Positions 22,401-32,753 of a stretch of 64,000 bases of DNA are shown here, piece after piece. Each line of letters starts with the position of its first letter. The first letter of the stretch is position 1. Source of the DNA: Amphibalanus amphitrite (taxonomy: Eukaryota; Arthropoda; Thecostraca; Balanomorpha; Balanidae); contig NW_024881836.1 in the NCBI RefSeq assembly GCF_019059575.1, forward strand, positions 248,001 to 312,000. Direction: 5' to 3'. The notes under the pieces are model-generated. The model did not search any database, was not told the DNA's origin, and saw nothing but the letters and a program-made list of their open reading frames with translations. A program made the position numbers and the translations under genes.

Positions 22401-25400
22401 TATGTGCACCTCATTATAGTAAAGTTATATAATGTCGGTGATGCTGACATGAACTCAAAACGTTTGTCCAAAACATAAGTATCGCCATACCTTCGACAAA
22501 ATAAATCCTGTAAAGGTCAACGAGCGTGGTCTTTTCAATCCCATCACCCTCTGGTGTGTTGTGACCAGCTCGTGTGTGCCGCAGTGGAGGAGTTCCGCGC
22601 CACCCAGCTGGGCCTGGACACCAGTCTGCCGCGGCCGGCGCCCGACGGCCGGTTCCGACAGACGGCAGCCATCCCCGAGGTGCAGGGCATGCCCACCAAC
22701 TGGGACTGGCGCGAGAAGGGCGCCGTGACCCCCGTCAAAAACCAGGTGCGACACCGCTGCCGGGGCTCTGCGGTCGGTGGTGTCAGGATGGGCTGTGGCT
22801 AATGATAGCGAATGTTTGTAAGGCTAATGCTTGGATGAGATGCTCGTGAATAGTTTTTAGTAGTGTTTTACGTTCTCGGAAGTTTTAGCTTTCCATTCAT
22901 AATTATTGTCAGAAATATTGAAATATTGAAAGCAAAGCTGGTCAGATTTATACTTTTAGAGCACGCTTGTAATATGTGCAATGGTGACATGACCGGTGGT
23001 CTTTTGCATGCGTGTCGTAGCGGGTCCTGTGTGAGTGTCTGCCCTGTCCTGACGATGACCCCACCATGTGGTCTGCGAGTCTGCCTGCCCTGCCCTGACG
23101 TTGAGCTGGCCTTGCGGTTTGTGACTGCCTGTCCTTCCCTGACTATTCTGACGGCGCCCTGTCCCTGCGTACAGGGTCAGTGCGGCAGCTGCTGGGCCTT
23201 CTCCGTCACCGGTAACGTTGAGGGACAGTACTTCATCAAACACGGACAGCTCCTGTCACTCTCCGAGCAGGGTGAGCCACTGCGAATTGCCTGCTCTAAA
23301 AGTACAGTACTCGACTGTCTGACTGAGTAAAAACGAATACGGTGTGGTTTAAAATTAAAACTAGGTACCTAAAACAAAATGCAGGAGTGTTAAGCTTTGT
23401 CTGTTTTAGCGAAAAACATGTATTTGTTATTGATGATGACGTTTGAGGGAACGTAGATCTCTTACTTTTGTACACCACTTTTGATAAGGCTACAGTCATC
23501 CACATGTTTTCTCGTTGCTGATACATGTCACAGTACCTTTGGTGGTACTGTCGTGGTGCTGCGGAGCGTAATGGCACTGGACCGGCAGTCTATAGCGGTG
23601 TGCCTGACCGTCCGCCCCACTTCCCGCCGCTCCCCAGAGCTGGTGGACTGCGACACCGACGACCACGGCTGCCAGGGCGGCCTGCCCGACCAGGCCTACA
23701 AGTTCATCGAGTTCCTCGGCGGACTCGAGGAGGAGAAGGACTACCCGTACGAGGGACGCAACGACCAGTGTCGGCTCAACCGCACCGACCTCAGGGTAGG
23801 CGCCAGCGGTGTGGGGCTGCTGCTAATCGAGCGGGCTGTCGAAGTGTTGCTCCCTTGGAGTCCTTAGACCACGGGCCCGTGTCATACCGATTACCTTGGA
23901 TTATAATTGCCCAGAACTGTTCCTTTTGAATATTTTTTGGCCGTCGTCCAGCGCTGCTGCTCCTTCTGAGAACATTTTGGCCTGGTGCGCAGTGCTGTAG
24001 CTGCCTCCGACGCCTGTGCGGTAGTTGGTTGTATAATATATTTATTTAAATGTCAGCATCTTTATCACCAACTGTTTGATACATATTTTTTTCTTGCGTG
24101 TGTGTGCACCGCCCTCCGACACCGCCTAACACTCGTCTGTGGCTGTTCCGTACTGTCGCAGGTGAAGCTGACTGGTAGTCTGGACCTGCCCAAAAACGAG
24201 GCCGACATTCAGAAGTGGCTCTACAAGAACGGACCCGTCTCGATCGGCGTCAACGCCAACCCCCTGATGGTGAGTGCTGGTCCGGTCCGCAGTAGGTGGA
24301 TGAGAGACCCGCGGAGCCTGCCGGGCGCAGTGGTGTCTTACCTGGTCCACGGTCGGGCGCAGGGGTGTCGCACTTGGTACACTTTGGTCCATTGAGCGCA
24401 GCTGGATGGCTCCGTACTACATTGCACCGGCGCGACCGCCATTCGTCGAGTGTTAAGTGGTTAGTGGTGTTCAGCGCCCTTGTGAATCGGTCGAGGCGAC
24501 CCGGCCAACCCACGGACTGAGCTAGTTCTGGGTTTGTTCTAAAACTGTCCCCATGTTTCAGTCTTACCGCGGCTCGGACTGAGCTGTGTTTCAGTTTTAC
24601 CGCGGCTCGTACCGAGATAGCTGTGTTGTGTTTGATTTTAACACCCTCGAACCGAATTGACTGTGTTGTGTTTCGGTTCGGTTTTACCTCAGACTTCGGT
24701 TTCACCACGCCTCGGACTGAGCTGTGTTGTGTTTCAGTTTTACCGCGGCGGGATCATCGACGTGTGGTCGTTCCTGTGCCGCGCCTCGGCCATCGACCAC
24801 GGAGTGCTGCTCGTCGGCTTCGGAGAGAAATGTGAGTAACTGTAACCCATACCCTCGGAGAAAAATGTAAGTGACTGTGACCCTAGTATCACCTTCGGAG
24901 AAAAATGTGAGTGACTGTAACCGATATCACCGGAGAGAAATGTGAGTGGCGCCTCTTTTTACTTTAGGGAGTTAACAACTTTAGGGGTGCATCCAGTCAC
25001 TCTGCCCGAGCTTCACTCGGCACTGCAGCGCTTGTCATCATCGAATGCGTGCGGTGAGGATGGGATCACAGTGAGCATGTTGCGACTAACCTTTCCGGTG
25101 ATAGCTCCGCATTTGTTAAACGTGATAAACGCCTCAATCGTTACTGGAGAGCTCCCGAGCGAGTGGAAAGTCGCAACTGTGGTCCCAATCCACAAGGCGG
25201 GATGCACAAGTGATGTTAACAATTACAGGCCAGTGTCGATCATTTCTACTGTGGCGAAGCTCACTGAGAGAGTCGTTTGTGATCAACTATTGCATTACCT
25301 GTTGTCCCACGGTGTGCTGTGTGAGGAGCAGCACGGCTTTCGGCCGGGGAGGTCCACGGAGTCGGCGATGTTGGACGCGGTCAGCTACATCACTCGAGTC

Positions 25401-27512
25401 ATAGACGAGGGTAAGATCGGTTGTCTGACAGCGATCGACACCTCCAAGGCTTTTGATAGCGTTCAGCATGGCCGGCTCCTGGACAAACTTGGCTGGTACG
25501 GCGTGGACACTCATTGGTTCAGTGACTGGCTCAGAGGCCGCCACCACAGAGTACGCGGGGGATCTGCGGAGACCGCTCCAATAACGCATGGCGTGGTCCA
25601 AGGATCGATTTTGGGGCCAGTGCTGTTTTTGTTATTCACAAATGACCTGACCTCATTTTTAAGTGACACTAAGATGGTTTTATATGCTGATGACGTTCAA
25701 TTCATTCACAGTGGTCACCCCAAGCATATTCATCAGTTGGAGCTTGAAATTGGACAAACGCTGAGCGACGCTCAGCGGTGGTTTACAGAAAATTCACTAA
25801 AAATTAATCCCAAAAAGACAGAGATCGTTCTATTCTCCACACGTCAAAGAAGAATAGGAAATGAGCTGAAAGTTCAATTTGGAGAAACAATGCTCCGCCC
25901 CACTTCAAACGCTAAAATTCTTGGGCTTATTTTGGATGAAAACCTCACGTTTGAAAAACATATTTCGAATATAGTAAAACGTTCTTATACTATTCAGATA
26001 GGTCTCTCCAAATTCTCCCGTCGGCTGCCACAGGAAGTCAAGAAATTGATTATTGAGGCCCTGGTGTTCCCACACATAATGTATTGCGCGACAGTGTGGG
26101 CAGCATGCAACGCTACACAGCGAAAACGCGTTCAAAAAATAATTAATCATGGTGCACGAATAGTTAAATGCTGCCGACGTCATCAGCATATCACGCCTCA
26201 CCTTACTGAGCTTGAGTGGCCGAGAGTAGAACAACTCATCACAGAACGTGACCTCGCCATGGTGCACCGCCTCCTCAACTCTGTCCATGCACCATCGCAC
26301 TTGCGAGACCTGCTGCAGCGTCGCGATTGTGTAACCGAGAGGGAAACGCGAGGATCAATGGCGGGAATGCTGCAACTTCCGCGGGTCCGCACGGAGCTCG
26401 CCAGACGTTCTTTCGGGTTTCGGGCAGCAGCGAGCTAGAACGAGACGCCGAACGAGGTTCGCCACGCCAGCACGGTCGTAGCGTTCCGCGCGGGGATGCG
26501 GAAATGTCGGGCTGGTCTTACCCAGATAGAATAGATCTCATCCGCCGCTGATTTTAAAATACGCTTGTAGGTAACTTGGATTTTAACAGCATCTCTTAGA
26601 AAATGAGTACAAATGGCTTATTCGTAGTATTTTAGTAGGTTTTTAGATCATTAGCTTTAAGGACAGTGCATATATGGAATGACTCTTGTGCTGAAAAGCC
26701 GTGTTTTAAACGGATGCCATACGAATACATGATGATGATGATGATGAACAAGTATGTGTGTGCTTCTTCAGCGGATTCGGGGTTGGTACTTAACGCGACT
26801 CGGATTAGTCTCAAGATACGGATTTTCCTCCCATCACAGGAACAGGGCATTAACAATAATAATACTAGGTGAAAACCTCCCAGGGAGAGAAGAGCTTCCT
26901 GTACGCTGTCCTTATGAAAGCGAAGCTGTCAGACTGACGCAATGCCCCCGTGTTTTGCAGCCTACCCAGTGGTGAACAAGACGAAGCCGTTCTGGATCGT
27001 GAAGAACTCGTGGGGTGCCGACTGGGGGGAGCAGGTACGTTTTGCAGCGGCAACGGTGACGCCCCCCCCCCCCCTGCCGCTCTAGGGACATCCGGTGGAC
27101 GTCGTTTGAAGCATCCACTGTTCTGTGTCAATGTGTACATTAGGGACTACTCATAGTAGCTCACCGTCTTGCCAAATGTTTCAGTTATCCGTGGGTTAGG
27201 ACTTAGGATGATCTTATAACACGTGTTTTGGGGAAAAGTGTATGCAAAAGCAAGTACTTCATCACCAATATCTGATTCACGGTGCATCAGTGGCCGTTAG
27301 GAAGGTTTGGCTGGATAAAGGGTCAATGTGCCTACCTGTGTTCCCCCGGTGACTGGTAGACTGTTGACTCAGACTGCCCTCTGCGGTACTGTATCCCCGC
27401 TGACATGCATGTGACCGTGCTGCGACCGCTCCCACAGGGCTACTTCCGCCTGTACCGGGGTAGCGACGAGTGCGGCGTCCAGGACATGGCCTCCTCTTCT
27501 ATCGTGGCCTGA
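19417..27512 (+). CDS. CTSF: cathepsin F-like papain-family cysteine protease with N-terminal cystatin domain
   Basis: Secreted or lysosomal endopeptidase zymogen, 469 aa (human cathepsin F is of similar length). Coding exons: 19417-19461, 20549-20704, 21047-21160, 21462-21557, 21937-22168, 22585-22745, 23175-23271, 23638-23795, 24162-24269, 24738-24831, 26961-27034, 27438-27512. Every junction is GT-AG and the phases agree. Exon 1 encodes a hydrophobic signal peptide beginning MMWKLVVV; a tandem ATG leaves the exact start open by one residue. Residues 16-137 form a cystatin-like domain with the QxVxG motif (QLVSG), split over an intron, and the PW motif (DQPWTG). Residues ~138-250 are the I29 inhibitor propeptide. 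The peptidase domain carries oxyanion Q268, nucleophile C274 ([10 protein letters not shown]), GCQGG, H410 and N436 (NSWG). Intron 10 holds a retrotransposon and duplicated splice junctions. Confidence 0.95.
24554..24737. repeat. tandem copies of the exon-10 acceptor junction
   Basis: The true acceptor reads TGTGTTGTGTTTCAG then TTTTACCGCGGC (exon starts 24738). Upstream, TGTTTCAG-TCTTACCGCGGCTCG at 24554-24576 and TGTGTTTCAG-TTTTACCGCGGCTCG ending 24609 repeat both the intron end and the first exon codons. Two more degenerate copies lie at about 24620-24651 and 24658-24700. Use of the 24595 acceptor would shift the frame (143 extra bases). Confidence 0.8.
24822..24950. repeat. tandem copies of the exon-10 donor junction
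   Basis: The donor context CGGAGAGAAAT|GTGAGT occurs four times, with GT at 24832, 24867 (GTAAGT), 24907 and 24942, spaced 35, 40 and 35 bases. Only the first keeps the catalytic frame: the base triplets after it read GAG TAA, so any downstream donor would leave a stop before the catalytic Asn exon. Confidence 0.82.
24942..26438 (+). pseudogene. non-LTR retrotransposon reverse transcriptase (5'-truncated, nonsense codon)
   Basis: About 495 codons of a reverse transcriptase of the jockey/CR1/L2 broad group. Visible motifs: [18 protein letters not shown], the first catalytic Asp in [24 protein letters not shown], and the catalytic YADD. The endonuclease half is missing. The open frame ends at TAG 26436-26438 exactly where relatives usually carry a Trp before an Asn. 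The same frame then continues with family-like sequence ([11 protein letters not shown]) to a second TAG at 26532. This is therefore a nonsense mutation and the copy is dead. The first few codons read into intron sequence and are not part of the family. Confidence 0.88.
24950..26749 (+). mobile_element. 5'-truncated non-LTR retrotransposon in cathepsin intron 10
   Basis: The RT remnant plus about 200 bases of 3' UTR ends in a short (GAT)n tail at 26728-26749, a common 3' terminus of non-LTR elements without poly(A). It is inserted in sense orientation between exons 10 and 11. The exact 5' edge and target-site duplication could not be resolved; the left edge falls right after the fourth donor-like repeat. 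Confidence 0.75.
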
Positions 27513-30500
27513 GCACCACGCTCGGCCCGGCACGGGATGACGGAGTGGCTGCCGCAGTCCCGCGGCCAGCCGGACTCAGTGACCTATCCCGGTCAGCGGC
27601 TATGGGGCAGACTGGGAAATATTTACTCAAACTGCTGATTAGACGTGGCTTCAAGTATGTACAGTGATTCTCAGCGCTATTGTTGGTCCATCGATAGATG
27701 TTGTGGTGATTTTTTTTCAGACGTGTTTTATACGCTACTGCATACAACTTAGTGTACGTCACTTGTATTCAGTGGCCCTTATTTTGGTAGATATTCCATA
27801 GAAAATGAGCTTATTTTTATAAGTCGTATTATGAATACTTCAGCTGAGATTATACTACCTTCTTACATATTTTACCGTCTACGTTATACTTCACGTTTTA
27901 TATGATTCGCCGTTTGCGAGCCTTAGACGAGCCTTAAATAGAACGCTACTCTGCTCCCTTGGAATGTATGCTGTATAGTATTAGTGACTTGGTATATGTG
28001 CCATTAGTTGTTCTTCAAGCCGCAGATATATTTTAGCGGTAGATAGCAGTGGTGGCTGTGGTATAGCGTATGTACCACTCTTTATAAGGAAACAATATAT
28101 GGGGCATCATGTTTCTGGAATAGTGTTTAGTGGCATTTTGATTTGTAGTGCTCATGGACGTGATGTCTTAAGCATTAAGTCTTAATTTTTTCTTTGAAAA
28201 AGTCACTAAGAGTTCAAAAAAAAACTTTCACTTCTCTTAAGGCCGAGGTCCTCTCTGCCCGCACTAAGCAGACTGTCCACGCCACATGGGTAGGCTGACT
28301 AGCCCTCTGCCACCAAATCGCATCGCTTATTCCGGACTTAAAATGGCGGAAATTTATACTGTACCGCCAGTGATGGCGCTACGGTCTATCGGGGTCCCAT
28401 GCACTCATTATCAACAACAACGTTCGAGCTGGCTTCGTAAAAGTACGTGGAATGTAAAAGTGCAGTCTGTTTCCCCTGGACGGCATGAAAAGACATTTCA
28501 GTTTACACAATTTGACATGGTATTGATAAGGTAATGTATTAGTAGGGTAATTTTAGGAGCCTATAATTCAGCCGGAAGGCTTCGTTCATATTAGCTAATA
28601 ACCATTAGGGCTTTTCCACCGCGCGAGGGATCAAATTTTTAGTCGGCGGTGCGGAAGACGGTGCTTTTTGCGCCGGTTCGGGCGGCCGCGCCCTTCCCTC
28701 GATTTGATGACTGGGTATAAAAACGGCGGCAGCTGACCGCCGAGCTGCCTTATGTTTCCCTAAGGAATGCCAGCCACCCGCCGGCCGGTCGTAAAAAAAC
28801 GGCCCGTTTTTACCGAGCGGCAACGGCTGCCGTGGTAGAGATATAGTTCGGCGTGACAGGCAAAGTTGAACAATGGGGCGGCGATTACCATCGGGTTACG
28901 GCCAATAGACTGTGCTTCTGGGTGCATTCTTGTGAAATGTGCTCTGATATGGACGGGCACTTAATCGACATTACGGCAATTCTCATAAAACTGAGGTTTT
29001 AGAAACCAGTAAACGATAGAAGAAAGCCATGCAAATATCGTAAAATATATAGGCATGAGACACTCTTATGTTACTCGAAGTTGAGTACGAGTGAATATTG
29101 TAAATGTGCCGCTGTTTGACGTGCGACTGTCCTGTTCCATCGATCCTGAGTGAAAATGATGGATCTTTCGGAGGCTCGGAGCAATTGATACCTTCACGTT
29201 TCGGGCTGGAGGGGCAAGGCGGTTTAAGAGGCAATTACCGAAATCATGCTTGGCCAATGGCCATTTTTCTCAATCCCTACCGACCGTGTTTATGAAGTAA
29301 ATAACAAATGCACTATACATTTTACGTCATGTAAAATTTCAGCCTCCTTCACATTTTATTGTTTTCCATTGGCTTATAACAGTGATAACATGGCCAATCT
29401 GACCTCAGGTGACCCTGATAAAAATAGTGATTATGTATAACTCGTAAAAGTTGTGAGGACTCGAAAGCTTGCTTCTTCCTAGCGTAAGACTTCTGGCCAC
29501 TGAGGGTGTCGCACTCGCGAAGTTGTAAATTTTTTGACTGTGCTGAGGGTCACTTTATAATTTAATGACCTAGCCTGACATGACCTGGCCGGCTGAAAAA
29601 TACGGCTGCATACGCGATTCGAGTGATGACGAAGCAAATCGTCGGGGGTGGGGTGGCAACAACCCTATCGGCCATCTTTATTGTATTGTATTGAAAAATC
29701 ATGAGCGATCCACATATCTCACCTAATCCGATTTAAAATACTGTCGCTTTAACGATAGGCGGCACGGGCGGACATCGATAGCAGCGCCTCTATCGGTCAC
29801 TAGGGAAAGCTGGGCTGTAGGCGACGAAATACCGGCTGAGTTGTCACAAGTTAAATAGGTTTATAGACATCCTTCTTGTGAAAAAGTTGGACTTTTGCCT
29901 TCAATATTTCTACAGGCAATTTTAGAAGTGCCTTCACATAGATTACAAAACCGTTTAAATTGTTTTATTCACTTCAAGCCTTCCCTATTGTTCTTGATGA
30001 TGCACGGGAACTATTTCTAAATAGTGTTTCTAGCTTAGTAAAAGAACATATTTCGCAAACGATGAAAAAAGCATAAATGGAAGATTTTAAATGCAATTTT
30101 CTGTAACAAATAATGGTAAATTCTCTACACATCAAGGAAAAGGTGCATGCTAACTGATAATTTAAAGTTCTTGGGGCCAGTTGGTTTCTTCTTTTCTTAC
30201 GTCGCCCCAATGGCCGCGAATACACTTGTGATAACGCCTATCGACATAAATTTCTTCCTGATATCTAAAAGTTATTTTGGAAAAAGATCCGGTAGCAGCT
30301 CCAGCAAGGCTGAGATGACCGATTTCAATCAGCTTTTATCAGCTTAGAATTTAATAGGAATCGTCTTAATGGCAATCTTGTATTAAAACGAGATGACTAT
30401 TTGGTCACTAATCGATAGGCAAGGCCAGGTAATTGAATATTATTTTTGCCTATCTTGTTTCTCTAAATTTTCTAGCTAGCCTGCCACTCTTCACCCCTCT

Positions 30501-30541
30501 CTTCGAGAATGATGCTGTAGCGGTACACTCCTGCCATAGGG
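27513..30541. other. intergenic between cathepsin and ed
   Basis: Contains the cathepsin 3' UTR (no AATAAA recognised). No gene, RNA or clear repeat was identified in the remaining ~2.7 kb. Several short open frames have no domain or splice support. Confidence 0.4.
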
Positions 30542-31553
30542 TTAACCCGCGCACCGACGGGGGTCTGCGCCAACTTAGTACCGACGGGGGGGGGGGGGCG
30601 GATGACCGCCCCCCCCCCCTGAGATCTCGAGAACGAAGCAAGATAGCGACAAGCGGTAAACGGCATCGGATATGCACGGTCAAGATCTACAATTTTTACT
30701 AAGGTCATTTTCAGGTCAGGTCAAAGATGACGTCACAGGGGTCGAAAAAGTCAAAATGGCGGCGCTGAATATGGAGAGAGTTTTTCTCGAATAACTTTCG
30801 AATTAGTCAAGATAGGGACAAACTAAGGGCATCATCGTGATCCTCTCGTCAATCCGCATCGAATGATATATGTTGACCTCGAAAGGTCAAGGTCAAAGGT
30901 TGACCTCAGGTCACGTGACCTCGAGGTCATCATGTATATCACTCGATGCGTCTTGACGAGCTGAACACAATGAGACCATCCACGCGTCTGTATCTTGTTC
31001 CTGTACGGAGTTATTGGCCAAAAACCTTTGGTGACCTTTGATGACGTCACATGACCTCACAGCTGCCCAACAGCAAAACAGACCTCAAGGTAGTGAAGGT
31101 TGATCGTATATGAAGTCATGTATGGTATATGGGGCCATTCCGACCCGTTTTAGTGGTAAAAACAGGGAGTTGATTTTTCCCCCATTGACTTATAATGGGG
31201 AGGTCGCGAAATTGACCTGACCTTAGGTCACCGATATCAAAATTCCGAGATATACAAATTGTAGCTACTAATGACCTAATAACATCCTGCGACTTTCAAA
31301 GGCCTCCGACATCTACTGTAGCTCTGGCACGGTGACAAAGTTGCAAAAAAGTGACTTGAGGTTGGGTCATTCAAAGTGACCTGGTGACCTGACCTTGAAA
31401 GGTAGGAGGTTCAAACTTGCACACCATGTGTAAAATTGATGAGGGAATAGTCATACCAAATTTCGCGGCGCTACGCGCCGCGGTTTTCCCGCTATTCGCG
31501 AAAAACCTCAGGGGGGGGGCGGATATCCGCCCCCCCGTCGGTGCGCGGGTTAA
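30542..31553. mobile_element. TTAA-type (piggyBac-like) element, copy A
   Basis: TTAA then CCCGCGCACCGACGGGG at the left and CCCCGTCGGTGCGCGGG then TTAA at the right, a perfect 17-base inverted repeat. An inner duplicate of the terminal motif (TACCGACGGGGG) follows at the left end only. G-tract hairpins sit inside both ends. I count 19 exact AGGTCA/TGACCT hexamers in 1012 bases, including TCAAGGTCA near 30889. It is nearly identical to copy B at 47854 and has no transposase. Confidence 0.85.
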
Positions 31554-31554
31554 A

Positions 31555-32430
31555 ATTTAAAGGTAGTGTGCCAGCTTTCTTGGACCGTATGGAGTTAATG
31601 GCCCAGATAAGGAGAACCGGATTTTTAGAACTTATCCATACCTTCAAAACTCATGGAAACGTCTTAAATTCTTCAAATTTTGAGTACCCCAGTGCGAAAT
31701 TCGCCCCGACGGGTTGTCGGTCGTACCCCAACCACATTTCACACCACTATGAACAATACATGCACACACTGAAATCGCTATTTCCGATATGCTCATCCAA
31801 TCAAGTTTCGATAAACCCGTTCATCATCATCTCCTGCGGTTTCGAACACGCCTGTTAGGTGGCTTCTGATGCTCGTCGAGGTCGGAATTTCCAAATACGC
31901 GTGGTGCGTCGGGCCGCGCGCTCTGACTTCGGCCAAGAAAAATGCGTCAGCTGATCATTGTCATTTCTGCCACTTGCATGTGGTGAAATGGGGTCATAAC
32001 TTATAAGACGGCTTTTTCATATCAATTATTTTACATAAAATCATATTTCAAACCATAAATAATGTTCGACAGCCAAATAAAAGAAACAATACCAATACGG
32101 GCTTACAGTTTAAGGCTCAACATTGTGTTGTCTACGATTAGACAGCTGATAACTCATTCCCGTACGTCGTATGGTCGTAACACTATTATAATGACCTTTG
32201 CTTATTGTCACAAGTGCGCCGCATTCGCGATTGTTGCCCGACGCCTGTTTGCAGGTGAGCCCACTACAGTTGTTATACATATCTAAAAACCGAAAAACTT
32301 TTAGGCGAAAAAGGCACTATTCCAGGCCCATTTTTGATTTTTTTTTGCGATATTAGGTAAAAACAGAAGCTTCTTATCCTAGGAAAAATAAAATGGGAAA
32401 TCTTTCAAAGGTGGCACACTACCTTTAAAT
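31555..32430. mobile_element. 876-bp inverted-repeat element next to copy A
   Basis: ATTTAAAGGTAGTGTGCCA at 31555-31573 is exactly reverse-complemented at 32412-32430. The element starts one base after the TTAA of copy A and ends about 320 bases before the ed start codon. No transposase frame is seen; it is probably a MITE with an AT-rich target. Confidence 0.8.
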
Positions 32431-32439
32431 AATTCACCA

Positions 32440-32753
32440 TCCGTGCACTATTCGCGCTGGCCGCCGCCGCCCTCCTCCACCCCACGGGCTCGCCGTATTT
32501 GTATTGGTTACAACCGGGGCAGGCCGGCTGGCGAGCGCCCGGCGCCGCTCGCGGAGGGAGGCGCGCGTCTCGGCGCGGCGGGCCGGCCCGGGGCGGCGGT
32601 GGGCGGCCGGCGAGGCAGCGGCGGCGGGCGGCAGTTGTCGGAGAGCAGTCCGAGGGTGAGGGCCGCGCGCGGTGGTCGCAGTGGCAGCCTGGTGTGTGAG
32701 ACGGACCTGGGCGATGCGGTGCTGAAAAAGTGACTCAGAAAACCGAAGCAGTG
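32440..32753 (+). promoter_or_regulatory. GC-rich promoter / 5' UTR region of ed
   Basis: A CpG-dense block immediately precedes the signal-peptide exon and follows AT-rich transposon DNA, which is typical of a promoter and 5' leader. No TATA box is evident. The transcription start cannot be placed from sequence alone. Confidence 0.45.
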
